64,000 bases of DNA from UBA3824 sp017541145. Its GTDB lineage: Bacteria; Bacteroidota; Bacteroidia; Bacteroidales; UBA3824. Under the pieces are notes generated by a model. The model did no database searches, was not told the origin of the DNA, and was given only the letters and a program-made list of their open reading frames with translations. The position numbers were made by a program, and so were the translations under genes. Positions 36,108 to 45,360 of this stretch are shown piece by piece; position 1 is the stretch's first letter; the number at the start of each line of letters is the position of its first letter. The DNA lies in NCBI GenBank assembly GCA_947168365.1, contig CAMVLO010000014.1, positions 7,978 to 71,977 of the forward strand. The letters run 5' to 3'.

Positions 36108-36506
36108 TTAAAATTAATTAATTGTAAAAAATTTAATGTGTTAGACTTTATTTATAGATATAAATTTTCAGCTGCAAAGTTAATACTATTTTTTTGATTA
36201 TCACAAGAATTTGTTGACTTTTAATATTTAGTTTGTGTTAAATTTTCAAAAGTCAATTTTCTTATAACCGCACAAATGCCTAACGCATATCGTTTGTTTG
36301 TAAACAAAAAACATACCGAATAATGTAAAACAATTATGTAATTATTTTTCGTCATTATAATAGTAACTTATATATTTAACTGTTTTATAGAATTATAAGT
36401 GACCGTAATTTTTTAAATATTTCTTAATAAATATATTTTTGCTGTTTTCGGTAATACTTTATAAATTAGTATTTCAGAAATTTGAAGATTTTAAAATTAC
36501 AAAAAA
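36108..36506. promoter_or_regulatory. Divergent intergenic region rpsA/tsaD
   Basis: 399 bases without a gene. Contents: the rpsA -7 element TAACTTTG on the minus strand (36175-36182), the tsaD -7 element TATTTTTG on the plus strand (36434-36441), and an operator-like palindrome TTTGTTT-GT-AAACAAA (36293-36308) between them. The remainder is AT-rich without visible structure. Confidence 0.5.
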
Positions 36507-37526
36507 TTGGATATCAATATTTTAGGTATAGAATCAAGCTGCGATGACACTTCGGCAGCCATAGTTTCTAATGGTATTTTACTTTCTAATGTGATTGCAA
36601 GTCAGGCTGTACATTCTGCTTACGGCGGAGTTGTACCGGAATTGGCTTCAAGAGCTCATCAACAAAATATTATTCCCGTTGTGGATCAAGCGATTAAACA
36701 ATCGGGACTCACTAAAGATCAAATTAGTGCCGTGGCTTTTACAAGAGGTCCGGGTTTGTTGGGTTCGCTGCTCGTAGGTGTCTCATTTGCAAAGGGTTTC
36801 GCATTGGCAGGAAATATTCCGATGATTGAAATCAACCATTTGCAAGGTCACGTTTTGAGTCAGTTTGTACACGAAAAAGACAAAGTTGCTAAAAATCCGG
36901 ATTTTCCGTTTTTAACTTTGCTTGTATCGGGCGGTCACACACAAATAATAAAGGTGAACGATTATTTTGATATGGAAATTATCGGCAGTACAATTGATGA
37001 TGCTGCCGGTGAGGCTTTTGATAAATGTGCAAAGGTAATGGGTTTGGGTTATCCGGGCGGACCTGTTATTGACAAGCACGCTCATCAGGGCAATCACGAC
37101 GCTTTTAAATTTGCAAAACCTCATATCAAAGATTTGGATTTCAGTTTCTCCGGTCTTAAGACTTCGTTTTTGTACACATTGAGAGACGAGATGAAAACTA
37201 ATCCGAATTTTATCGACGAAAATATTGATGACCTTTGTGCATCGTTGCAATATACGATTATCAGCATTTTGATTGACAAACTCAAAAAGGCTGTAAAACA
37301 AACAGGTATCAAACAAATAACAATAGGCGGCGGTGTTGCGGCAAATTCAGAACTCCGTGATACTCTTACAGAAACAGCAAAAAGATGCGGTTGGGAAGTT
37401 TTTATTCCTGAACGTAAATATACAACCGACAATGCTGCTATGATTGCCGGTGCCGGATATTTTAAATATCAGAAAGGCGAATTTGCAACTATGGACCTCG
37501 CTCCGGATGCAAGACTAAAATTCTAA
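36507..37526 (+). CDS. tsaD: tRNA N6-threonylcarbamoyladenosine synthase subunit TsaD
   Basis: 339 residues, normal length. Transfers threonylcarbamoyl from TC-AMP to A37 of ANN-reading tRNAs, working with TsaB/E. The metal-binding HxxxH is in INHLQGHVLSQF (~residue 110), and the ASKHA nucleotide-binding motifs GIESSCDDTSAAI, LLVSGGHTQI and GGVAANSELR are all present. The start must be TTG at 36507: the same frame reads TAA five codons upstream with no ATG or GTG between, and family proteins begin at this point. A -7 element sits 65 bases upstream. Confidence 0.95.
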   Translation: MDINILGIESSCDDTSAAIVSNGILLSNVIASQAVHSAYGGVVPELASRAHQQNIIPVVDQAIKQSGLTKDQISAVAFTRGPGLLGSLLVGVSFAKGFALAGNIPMIEINHLQGHVLSQFVHEKDKVAKNPDFPFLTLLVSGGHTQIIKVNDYFDMEIIGSTIDDAAGEAFDKCAKVMGLGYPGGPVIDKHAHQGNHDAFKFAKPHIKDLDFSFSGLKTSFLYTLRDEMKTNPNFIDENIDDLCASLQYTIISILIDKLKKAVKQTGIKQITIGGGVAANSELRDTLTETAKRCGWEVFIPERKYTTDNAAMIAGAGYFKYQKGEFATMDLAPDARLKF

Positions 37527-37563
37527 AAATCAATTACATTACAAATACAGCTGAACAAAAACT

Positions 37564-38526
37564 ATGGCAAAAATTAAAGAATCTTATAATAATTTAGAAG
37601 GTGCACTACATTATTTACTTGATGTAAAAGACGAACATAACAAACTATCAAAAGCATTCAACTATTTCATGATGTTTTTGATTATACTGTCAGTCGGCGA
37701 AATGACTTTGGAAACGGACGACTCGATTTTTGTACCGTACCGAGATTATTTTTTGCAATTTGACTTTTTTACAGTAATTGTGTTCACTTTTGAATATTTA
37801 TCAAGAATTTTAACTGCGCATCTTGATGACGAAGATTATCCAATACACCGGAACAAATGGAAAAGTATAAAAAAATATATTTTCTCGTTTTACGGTTTGA
37901 TTGATTTGATTTCAATTTTGCCATACTACTTGAGTTTTACAAATATAGATTTGCGAATACTCAGGATGTTCAGACTATTTAGATTTTTGAGAGTACTGAA
38001 AATAGCACGTTACAATCGTTCTATTGATATCATTGGCAGCGTTTTCAAAGAAAAACAAGCAGAATTGATGGTAACATCATGCCTTATTATAATAGTAATG
38101 ATAATATCATCATTTGTTATGTATTACGCTGAACATGAAGATTATCCGGAAGCATTTCCGAATGTGATAAGCTGTTTTTGGTGGGCAATTGTAACACTTA
38201 CAACCATCGGATACGGCGACGTAGTACCACAAACCTTGCTTGGAAAAATTGTAGGAGGCATTATGGCATTTCTCGGAATAGGACTTGTAGCGATGCCTAC
38301 CGGTATTATTAGCGCAGGTTTTTTACAGAAAATCAGCGAGATAAAAGAAACACAAAAGAGTGATAACAAAATAAAAGATAACAAATCAACAAAAACAGAA
38401 GACGAAAATCCGGACACTTCCAACGATGAAACGGAAGAAAACGCAAACGAAAGTTGTAAACATGATACAACAGACGACAACGGCAAAAAACATTACTGCC
38501 CTTATTGCGGACACCGTTTGGATTAA
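37564..38526 (+). CDS. Voltage-gated-type potassium channel with C-terminal zinc-ribbon
   Basis: 320 residues. Six-helix ion-channel layout: S1 ~35-55, S2 ~65-88, S3 ~105-123, an arginine-rich S4 (RILRMFRLFRFLRVLKIARY, ~130-150), S5 ~165-190, pore loop with the K+ selectivity filter TIGYGD (~218), S6 ~230-250. The cytoplasmic tail is long, Lys/Asp/Glu/Asn-rich and ends in a rubredoxin-like HYCPYCGHRLD plus an upstream CKH, together enough for a Zn2+ site. The Kch-type family normally conducts K+; what gates it here is unknown, and the metal-binding tail is uncommon. It lies 37 bases after tsaD, possibly co-transcribed. Confidence 0.88.
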   Translation: MAKIKESYNNLEGALHYLLDVKDEHNKLSKAFNYFMMFLIILSVGEMTLETDDSIFVPYRDYFLQFDFFTVIVFTFEYLSRILTAHLDDEDYPIHRNKWKSIKKYIFSFYGLIDLISILPYYLSFTNIDLRILRMFRLFRFLRVLKIARYNRSIDIIGSVFKEKQAELMVTSCLIIIVMIISSFVMYYAEHEDYPEAFPNVISCFWWAIVTLTTIGYGDVVPQTLLGKIVGGIMAFLGIGLVAMPTGIISAGFLQKISEIKETQKSDNKIKDNKSTKTEDENPDTSNDETEENANESCKHDTTDDNGKKHYCPYCGHRLD

Positions 38527-38616
38527 AAATAAATTTTACCCAAAAAACAATTGATGTTTTTGAAACAAATTCTAAAAAAAGCAGTATAAAATATCAAACA
38601 GTAACAATCACTAAAT

Positions 38617-40863
38617 ATGGCAGAAGTTAGAGCAGAGAAAAAAGAATTAACACCGGCAGAAACTATTTTGCACCGACGGGTATATACCGAAGAGGATACG
38701 GACAGGATGTTTGAACAGTTGATGGTAGGCGATCTCTACTTTAAAACACCGGAAGACAAGGCACTTGTACGCAAAGCATACAATTTAGCACGTAATGTAT
38801 ACAAAGGTCAGAAAAGACACACCGGCGATAGCTTTATATACCATTTGTTTGACGTGATGTCTATTGTAGTACAAGATATCGGACTTGGTGCAGTGGGCGC
38901 AGCAGCGGGATTACTTCACGAAATAACATTTCAGACCGATTACAAAAAAGACGACATCGCAAACCTTTTCAACGAGAAAATCGCGTTTATTGTGGATTCG
39001 CTCGTAAGAATAAAAGGTACAAGTGAATATTTCAAAGATTCAGAACCAGAAGTTTACAAGAAAATTATACTCGGACTTACCGATGATATACGAATAATTC
39101 TCATAAAACTTGCCGACAGACTTACCAATCTTAGAACATTGGAAATCAAATCGATGGACACTCAATACAAAGTGTCTTACGAAACAATGCAAATCTATGT
39201 ACCATTAGCTCACAGATTGGGATTGAGTAAGATAAAAACCGAATTGGAAACTTTATCTTTTAAATTTCTCAACAGAAAGGCATACAACGAGATAAGTTCA
39301 CTTATGCAACTTTCGGAAAATGCGTCGATAAATTATATCAACAAATTCAGCCTTCCGATAATTGCAAAACTTGTACAAAACGGAATAAAATTCGATATCA
39401 AAGGCCGTCCCAAAAGTGTGTACTCCATCTATCAAAAAATGAAAAAAAAACATGTAACATTTGATGAAGTATACGACAAATTTGCATTGAGAATAATTTT
39501 CACGCCGAAAGATCCGGAGCATGAGAAAGAAGAATGTCTGAAAATTGTACAATTATTATCAGAAGATTATTACATCCATCCGGAGCGCACTCGTGATTGG
39601 ATTACACAGCCGAAAGAAAACGGTTATGAAGCTTATCATATTACAGTTTACGATTCAAGAAACAAACGTTGGGTGGAAATACAAATCCGCTCCGAACGCA
39701 TGAACGAAATTGCAGAATACGGTTTTGCAGCTCACTGGAAATACAAAGGAATCAAAGACAAAAAAGCAGAATTCGACGATAAACTCAAGACTATCAAGGA
39801 GAAACTTGAAGATCCGAATATCAGGAATTTTGACTTTTTGGAAGATTTCAAACTCCTTCTTTCCGACGAAATTTCGGTATACTCTCCCGAAGGCGATGTT
39901 ATGGCGTTAAAATCGGGTGCTACAGTTTTGGACTATGCTTACATCAAAAATCCAGAAATGGCAAAATCTTGTATCGGTGCCAAGGTAAACCACAAAATGA
40001 TGTCAATAAGTACAAAACTTCATAACGGCGACCTTGTAGAACCTGTTACAAGCAATTACACTCAACCCAAACCGGAATGGCTGAATATCGTAGAAACCAC
40101 TCAGGCTTTCAATATCTTGAAAGAGCAGCTTCACGATTTTATAAAAGTAGAAATTGCCGAGGGACAAAATATACTTCATAATCTGTACCTGAAATACAAG
40201 GTAAAAAACGAGAAAGCTCTGACTACCAGCTTGATGTCTGATTTTTCATGCAACACCAAAACAGATTTGTATCATGCTGTTTCTACAGGAAAAATCACGA
40301 CCCAAGAACTGGAAAACAGCGTAAAAAAAGCAGTCGGCAACACAATCGTAAGATTTTGGAAACTACAATTCGGTAACAACAACAAAGAAAACGAATCCGA
40401 TATAAGTCAACTCGTAAAAGACGACAACGGCGACGTAACTTACCAATTGGCAGAATGTTGCAACACATTGCCGGGCGACGATGCGATAGGAATTTTGGCA
40501 GATGACAAAAGTTGTGTGTATATCCACAAGAAAACTTGTCTCTACGCACAAATGAAAGTAAAAGAAAATCCGTTATGTTTGATTCCCGTAACATGGAAAG
40601 AATCAAAAGAACTTAGCGGAATTGCCAAACTGAATTTGGAAGGTGTTGACAGAAAAGGTATTGCACAAAAAATCATAACAATCGTAACACAAGAATTCGA
40701 CTTGAATCTGAAAATGATACACATCGAAACCGATGATTGCAGTTTTTCAGGACAGTTGGAAGTTTACGTAAGAAACCAAGATCACCTCGAAAAACTCGTG
40801 AACAAACTTTCAGAAGTAGAAGGCATTCTAAACATCATGGTAGAAGGTGAAGAAATTTATTAG
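38617..40863 (+). CDS. RelA/SpoT-family (p)ppGpp synthetase with degenerate hydrolase domain
   Basis: 748 residues. Stringent-response alarmone enzyme, cytosolic. Layout: HD hydrolase-like domain (~50-200), synthetase (~240-360) with RPKSVYSIYQKM, NGYEAYHITVYD and the catalytic glutamate in VEIQIRSERM, TGS domain (~395-460, DEISVYSPEGDVMALKSGA) and a C-terminal ACT domain. The hydrolase motif HDxxED reads H101-E-I-T-F-Q106, so the Asp after the histidine is Glu and the ED pair is lost, although H76, D167 and N171 are kept. That predicts a synthetase without hydrolase activity, RelA-like. Another enzyme elsewhere would have to degrade ppGpp. 90 bases separate it from the channel gene. Confidence 0.92.
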   Translation: MAEVRAEKKELTPAETILHRRVYTEEDTDRMFEQLMVGDLYFKTPEDKALVRKAYNLARNVYKGQKRHTGDSFIYHLFDVMSIVVQDIGLGAVGAAAGLLHEITFQTDYKKDDIANLFNEKIAFIVDSLVRIKGTSEYFKDSEPEVYKKIILGLTDDIRIILIKLADRLTNLRTLEIKSMDTQYKVSYETMQIYVPLAHRLGLSKIKTELETLSFKFLNRKAYNEISSLMQLSENASINYINKFSLPIIAKLVQNGIKFDIKGRPKSVYSIYQKMKKKHVTFDEVYDKFALRIIFTPKDPEHEKEECLKIVQLLSEDYYIHPERTRDWITQPKENGYEAYHITVYDSRNKRWVEIQIRSERMNEIAEYGFAAHWKYKGIKDKKAEFDDKLKTIKEKLEDPNIRNFDFLEDFKLLLSDEISVYSPEGDVMALKSGATVLDYAYIKNPEMAKSCIGAKVNHKMMSISTKLHNGDLVEPVTSNYTQPKPEWLNIVETTQAFNILKEQLHDFIKVEIAEGQNILHNLYLKYKVKNEKALTTSLMSDFSCNTKTDLYHAVSTGKITTQELENSVKKAVGNTIVRFWKLQFGNNNKENESDISQLVKDDNGDVTYQLAECCNTLPGDDAIGILADDKSCVYIHKKTCLYAQMKVKENPLCLIPVTWKESKELSGIAKLNLEGVDRKGIAQKIITIVTQEFDLNLKMIHIETDDCSFSGQLEVYVRNQDHLEKLVNKLSEVEGILNIMVEGEEIY

Positions 40864-40883
40864 CATATAACAAATAAATTCAA

Positions 40884-40891
40884 TATATTTG
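40884..40891 (+). promoter_or_regulatory. -7 promoter element for the Crp/Fnr gene
   Basis: TATATTTG followed by CAGCG, 32 bases before the ATG. Confidence 0.6.
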
Positions 40892-40923
40892 CAGCGAAAA
40901 CAAATAAACAATAAGGAAACAAA

Positions 40924-41613
40924 ATGTTGAATACAAATTTAACAAAGTGTGATAACTGCTTTTTCAAACACGGAATTTGCAAAGGTCTGACAGAAAACGA
41001 ATTTAAATCGATTTTTGAAACTACAACACAACATACTTACAAAAAAGGCGAAACTATATTCAAACAAGGTGTAAAATGTACAGAACTAATATATTTAACT
41101 GAAGGAATAGTAAAATTTGTAAGCGACAGCAACGGTAAAGAACTTATCGTAGCAATCGACAAAGCTCAAACATTATTGGGTTTAGCAAATATTCTTAATG
41201 AAGATATAAATTTATTCACCATAATTGCAATTGAAGAATGTCAAGGCTGTGTAATAAATTTGAATAAATTCAAAATTTTTACAACAACAAACAGAAAATT
41301 TTTGTTTGAAATAATGAGTATGGGAACTCAGATGTTCAGATCAGCAATTTTCAACTTTATTTCTATCGCCAAAAAACAAAGCAACGGACGAATTGCTGAT
41401 GTATTATTGTATCTTTCTGACAAAATTTACGAATCTAAGTCATTCAGTCTCAGCCTTTCAAGACAAGAATTGGCAGATTACGCAGGCTGTAGCAAAGAGC
41501 AATTGATACATACATTGCGTACATTTTCCAACGACGGAATAATTACAATAAGCGGTAAAAAAATTGAGATTATCGACCATGCTAAATTGTTAACACTCAG
41601 CAGAGTAGGCTAA
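40924..41613 (+). CDS. Crp/Fnr-family transcriptional regulator
   Basis: 229 residues. Cyclic-nucleotide-binding-like beta roll (~residues 30-145, HTYKKGETIFKQG and LTEGIVKFVS), dimerisation helix and C-terminal winged HTH (LSLSRQELADYAGCSKEQLIHTLRTFSNDG, ~175-205). The N-terminus carries clustered cysteines (KCDNCFFKHGICKGL: three within residues 8-19, plus others later), so an Fe-S or redox-sensing Fnr-like role is possible, but cysteine spacing differs from the classical FNR pattern. Targets unknown. Its stop overlaps that of the opposing beta-barrel gene by four bases. Confidence 0.88.
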   Translation: MLNTNLTKCDNCFFKHGICKGLTENEFKSIFETTTQHTYKKGETIFKQGVKCTELIYLTEGIVKFVSDSNGKELIVAIDKAQTLLGLANILNEDINLFTIIAIEECQGCVINLNKFKIFTTTNRKFLFEIMSMGTQMFRSAIFNFISIAKKQSNGRIADVLLYLSDKIYESKSFSLSLSRQELADYAGCSKEQLIHTLRTFSNDGIITISGKKIEIIDHAKLLTLSRVG

Positions 41614-42326
41614 AAAGTTCCGCCCCATTCGTATGAAATTTTAAACATGTAAGATGCCTGAAATTTTATATCATGGCATTCGATAGCCCCATTTTTGTTG
41701 ACAGTTTTAACATTCCACGGATAATGCAGTTTTACAAACTCAGGACCGAAAGATAGATTTACTTTACATAACCTCACTCCTACCGACGGATTGATATACA
41801 TGCCGGAATAATCATTGTACTCATCGTCGGTAGCAGAATAACCATAACGCAAATCCAAAAACGGTGTAATTCTGCGATCAAGAAAATCGAATCTCAAATC
41901 CATATAGAGCGGCAAAACCAAAGCAAGAGTCGCACTTTCGTCGTAAGTTCCATAATACCAATGATCTAAATAAGCTTGCTCTCCTACTCCGATTCCAAAA
42001 TAGACATACGGATTAAGCTGCCAACCAATAGAAAACGAAAAATCCAAAACGCTGCAAGTATAACGGTCAAAAGCCTTTTGAACTCCAAATTCACAAAAAA
42101 TTCTCCAACCTTTGGTCAGATACGAACTATTGTTGAAACGATGAGAATTTGCGATATGCTCGTGATAATTTTCCCAACCGTCTTCGGAATTATCAGTACC
42201 TCTGTAATTAAAAATTTTTGCAGTAGAATCCGAAGTGTCCGACGAAATTATAACAACATCATCCGACTGGGAAAAAACTGGCTGACAAATAGTTAACAAA
42301 AAAAACAGAATACAAAATACTTTCAT
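41610..42326 (-). CDS. Exported outer-membrane beta-barrel-like protein of unknown function
   Basis: 238 residues with a signal peptide (MKVFCILFFLLTICQPVFSQ). After a ~50-residue linker rich in Ser/Asp, the remaining part has short amphipathic strands with aromatic girdles (WQLNPYVYFGIGVGEQAY, FDLRYGYSATDDEY, MFKISYEWGGTF at the end), like an eight-stranded outer-membrane barrel. No named family recognised. A TATATTTG element lies 24 bases upstream. Confidence 0.72.
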   Translation of the reverse strand: MKVFCILFFLLTICQPVFSQSDDVVIISSDTSDSTAKIFNYRGTDNSEDGWENYHEHIANSHRFNNSSYLTKGWRIFCEFGVQKAFDRYTCSVLDFSFSIGWQLNPYVYFGIGVGEQAYLDHWYYGTYDESATLALVLPLYMDLRFDFLDRRITPFLDLRYGYSATDDEYNDYSGMYINPSVGVRLCKVNLSFGPEFVKLHYPWNVKTVNKNGAIECHDIKFQASYMFKISYEWGGTF

Positions 42327-42349
42327 ACAAATTGATTTTTGAGTTTCCT

Positions 42350-42357
42350 CAAATATA
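42350..42357 (-). promoter_or_regulatory. -7 promoter element for the beta-barrel gene
   Basis: TATATTTG followed by AGG on the minus strand, 23 bases from the ATG. Confidence 0.6.
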
Positions 42358-42424
42358 CAATAAATTTAAGATAAACAAACAAAAACTAAGAAATTTGCAT
42401 CAAGAAAAAGGTTTTTTTTTTACA

Positions 42425-42457
42425 TAAAAAAAGTCCGAAGTTAAAAACTCCGGACTT
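42425..42457 (-). terminator. Intrinsic terminator of the 42491-43336 lipoprotein gene
   Basis: 11-bp stem with one mismatch, AAGTCCGAAGT (42431-42441) and ACTCCGGACTT (42447-42457), followed by T-rich sequence on the minus strand. Confidence 0.85.
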
Positions 42458-42490
42458 AATAATATTTTAATTTCTAGATGAATTCAGAAA

Positions 42491-43336
42491 TTATTTAGAA
42501 AAAGAATAACCATTAACGTCAACAGTTAAACCACTTGCTGATTTGATGGTAACTGCTTTTACTGTAGCATCGCCATCAGCTGTGTTGACAATATCATTAA
42601 CTTTACAAATACAACCGCTAGCTGTGATAATAACACCACCTTTAGTGATAGATTCTACAGCTGAACCATTCTGGAAAAGAGCAACTTTACCAGCTTTAGC
42701 TGCGATTTCTGAATTTGCTGCCTTAGAACCTCTTTTCAAACCTGTAACAGTCTTACCATCTTCAGAAGATTCAGCAATAATTTCACAAGCTTTTGTTTTT
42801 GCTGTTTCCATATTGAAAGCCTCATTGTTAACAATTGAGAGATAAGAACCAGTGTTTGATTTTGATGCTCCGATTTTGTAATCCAAAGTTTCACCCAAAG
42901 CTACGTTTACAGGGTTCTTTGTTGCTTTAGTTTTGATTACAAGTGTGTAAAGATCAACTGGAATTTCAGAACTTGTAATATTTGTAAGACTGAATATTTT
43001 TTCTTTTGTTACTTTACCATCATCAGCAATGTTTTTGATTTTTTCTTTAACTTGATCATTTGATTCGAGGAAGTCATAAACGGCCTTACCTGACTGATCT
43101 TGAAGTTGAAATGTTCTGATTTTAGCATTTGAAGAAACATCACCAATAAAAGTAATTGTTCCGTTTGAGTTAGCTCTAATCTTAAAGTTAGATGCATCAA
43201 TTACCTCGTCTACAGAAACAAGGTCAACAACTGTTGAATCATCATCTTTGCTACAAGATGAAAGTGAAACTGTGGTTGTCAATGAACCAAGGGCAAGCAT
43301 GAAAATTGCTGCACCTGAAAAGAAAATTTTCTTCAT
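42491..43336 (-). CDS. Lipoprotein of unknown function, possibly surface-exposed
   Basis: 281 residues with a lipoprotein signal (MKKIFFSGAAIFMLALGSLTTTVSLSSCSKDDDS). The acidic SKDDDS directly after the lipidated cysteine matches the lipoprotein export signal known in Bacteroides and Capnocytophaga, which sends lipoproteins to the cell surface. The mature part is all-beta in appearance (NSNGTITFIGDVSSNAKIRT; VIITASGCICKVNDIV) with low aromatic content and two internal cysteines. No family recognised. It is flanked by its own promoter element (TATGTTTG, 43417-43424) and terminator, so it is an independent unit. Confidence 0.75.
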   Translation of the reverse strand: MKKIFFSGAAIFMLALGSLTTTVSLSSCSKDDDSTVVDLVSVDEVIDASNFKIRANSNGTITFIGDVSSNAKIRTFQLQDQSGKAVYDFLESNDQVKEKIKNIADDGKVTKEKIFSLTNITSSEIPVDLYTLVIKTKATKNPVNVALGETLDYKIGASKSNTGSYLSIVNNEAFNMETAKTKACEIIAESSEDGKTVTGLKRGSKAANSEIAAKAGKVALFQNGSAVESITKGGVIITASGCICKVNDIVNTADGDATVKAVTIKSASGLTVDVNGYSFSK

Positions 43337-43416
43337 TTTTAATTTGTTTTAAAGTTGATAAATTATTTTGTTAATAAATTAATTTTTGTGAATATGTGTT
43401 TAACTGTATCACGCAG

Positions 43417-43424
43417 CAAACATA
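43417..43424 (-). promoter_or_regulatory. -7 promoter element for the lipoprotein gene
   Basis: TATGTTTG followed by CTGCG on the minus strand, 80 bases from the ATG. The rest of the 287-base gap (43337-43623) is AT-rich, with the promoter of the aminotransferase gene at its right end. Confidence 0.55.
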
Positions 43425-43592
43425 CACAGAAAAAACGAAACACCCGTTTAATTTATTGTTAATATTTTTAAAATCTTTACATTTTTTTACAAATTTTTCA
43501 AATTCAATTCATTTGAACGGTTTTCTGCGTACATTTTCGTACCAATAGTTGAAAAAGTTTTTTCAAAATGAATTTTTTATTACAAAATAAAG

Positions 43593-43600
43593 TATTTTTG
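43593..43600 (+). promoter_or_regulatory. -7 promoter element for the aminotransferase gene
   Basis: TATTTTTG, 23 bases upstream of the ATG at 43624. Confidence 0.6.
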
Positions 43601-43623
43601 TAGCATTAAAAAAAGGAATCATC

Positions 43624-44754
43624 ATGTTAGAAAAAATGAAACCCTTCATTGTAATGGAGGTTTTGGAAAAGGCTCAAGAGCTTGAACGTAAGGGTATTAA
43701 CATAATTCACATGGAAGTTGGTGAACCGGATTTTGATGTACCGGCTTGCGTAAAAAATGCGGTTAACGAGGCAATGCAACTTGGTAAAACACATTATACT
43801 CATTCGCTCGGTGATGTGGATTTACGTAATGAAATCAAAAACCTTTACAAAAGAGAATATGGCGTAGAATTCAGTGAAAATCAAATAGTTGTAGATGCCG
43901 GCTCGTCACCGTCGATTCTTATGGTATTGCGTGTGCTTTGCTCTCCCGGCGACGAGGTTATTGTTTTTAATCCCGGATATTCGTGCTACTCCAATTTTAT
44001 TTTGGCTGTTAATGCCGTGCCCAAAGAAATAAAACTTGCACCGGAAAATGGTTTTAAGATTGATATTGAGGATGTTAAAAAGGCTATAACATGTAAAACA
44101 AAAGCAATTTTTATTAATTCACCATCCAATCCGTTTGGAACTTTGATTGAACCTGAAATCATGCAATCTATTGCTAATCTGGGAATTACTGTAATTTCAG
44201 ATGAAATTTATCATGGTTTGGTTTACGAAGGCAAAGCTCACTCTATTCTTGAATACACGAAAAATGCTTTTGTGCTCAACGGCTTTTCCAAAAGATTTGC
44301 GATGACAGGTTTACGACTTGGTTATCTTGTTGCACCTGAGCAATATATGAGAACTTTGCAAATTATGCAACAAAATCTTTTCATCTGCGCACCGTCAGTT
44401 TCGCAATATGCCGGAATTGCTGCTATAAAATATGCAAGTGAAGATGTGGAAAGAATGAAAAAAATTTATAACGAGCGACGCATATATTTAATAAGTGTGT
44501 TGGAAAAAATCGGGTTCAAAATTTGGACAAAACCACAAGGAGCGTTTTACGTTTATGCCGACGCAAGAAAATTTACCAATGACAGTTATAAATTTGCGTT
44601 TGAAATATTGGAAAATGCGCACGTTGGCGTAACCCCTGGCACAGATTTTGGCAGTCAAGGTGAAGGATTTCTGCGTTTTTCTTATGCAAATTCGTTGGAA
44701 AACTTGCAAGAAGGAATGCGGAGATTAGAAGAATATTTAAAGATAAAACCCTAA
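43624..44754 (+). CDS. PLP-dependent aminotransferase, class I/II (AspC-like)
   Basis: 376 residues, fold type I. Moves amino groups between an amino acid and a 2-oxo acid. Signature segments: EVGEPDFDVP near the N-terminus, NPGYSCYSNF, NSPSNPFGT, SDEIYHGLVY and the PLP lysine in NGFSKRFAMTGLRLGY (~residue 228), with the substrate-carboxylate arginine region FLRFSYANS at the end. The specificity (aspartate, aromatic or alanine) cannot be read from the sequence. The next lipoprotein gene starts two bases after the stop, so the two are one transcript. Confidence 0.93.
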   Translation: MLEKMKPFIVMEVLEKAQELERKGINIIHMEVGEPDFDVPACVKNAVNEAMQLGKTHYTHSLGDVDLRNEIKNLYKREYGVEFSENQIVVDAGSSPSILMVLRVLCSPGDEVIVFNPGYSCYSNFILAVNAVPKEIKLAPENGFKIDIEDVKKAITCKTKAIFINSPSNPFGTLIEPEIMQSIANLGITVISDEIYHGLVYEGKAHSILEYTKNAFVLNGFSKRFAMTGLRLGYLVAPEQYMRTLQIMQQNLFICAPSVSQYAGIAAIKYASEDVERMKKIYNERRIYLISVLEKIGFKIWTKPQGAFYVYADARKFTNDSYKFAFEILENAHVGVTPGTDFGSQGEGFLRFSYANSLENLQEGMRRLEEYLKIKP

Positions 44755-44756
44755 TT

Positions 44757-45359
44757 ATGAAAAAGCTGATAAAAATATTTTTGCTTGCAGCAGCATTGAT
44801 ACCAACCGGCTGTAAAAATGATCAAAACTCTGATAATAAACAGTTTATAGAATCTCCAAACGGTAAATATACTGTAACATTGCCCAAAGATATGCACACG
44901 ATGTCGGGTATAAATAGTTCGGCGCAAATTCAATACGCAAATCTCGACAAGGGCATTTCGTTTATGGTAATAGAAGAGGATATTCACGAATACAAAAAGC
45001 TTATCGACCAGAATATCAAGGTGTTTAGCGAGGCAGAATGTTTTGATTCTACAAAAAACAAAAATATTTACGGGCTTGCCGGATTTGAATTTTTGGTGAT
45101 TGACCATTTGGTAAACCATTCGGACAATTTTACGATAGAATCCAAGCAAAACAAAGATACAATAATCAACGATTTAAAAGCCAGAATCCTAGAATACAAA
45201 GAAAAAATAAAAGGCGAAAAGTCATACGTTGTATTATGTTTGTACGAAAGTGCTACAAATTTTTATCAAGTATATGCAATGACTTCACAAAAACGAATTG
45301 TAGAAAACAAAAACGATATGTTTGAAATGGTAAAATCGCTGAAAATCAAGACAAATTAA
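44757..45359 (+). CDS. Lipoprotein of unknown function, PsbP/DcrB-like appearance
   Basis: 200 residues with a lipoprotein signal (MKKLIKIFLLAAALIPTGCK). The mature part reads SPNGKYTVTLPKDM ... QIQYANLDKGISFMVIEED ... and ends with MFEMVKSLKIK, the layout of small alpha/beta proteins of the PsbP/DcrB kind, and it parallels the exported protein at 50770-51348 (same FSLP/TLPK opening and final ILESFTF/MVKSLKI helix-strand). Fold assignment is an impression only. It is coupled to the aminotransferase gene (two-base gap) and is followed by a bidirectional hairpin terminator. Confidence 0.72.
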   Translation: MKKLIKIFLLAAALIPTGCKNDQNSDNKQFIESPNGKYTVTLPKDMHTMSGINSSAQIQYANLDKGISFMVIEEDIHEYKKLIDQNIKVFSEAECFDSTKNKNIYGLAGFEFLVIDHLVNHSDNFTIESKQNKDTIINDLKARILEYKEKIKGEKSYVVLCLYESATNFYQVYAMTSQKRIVENKNDMFEMVKSLKIKTN

Positions 45360-45360
45360 A

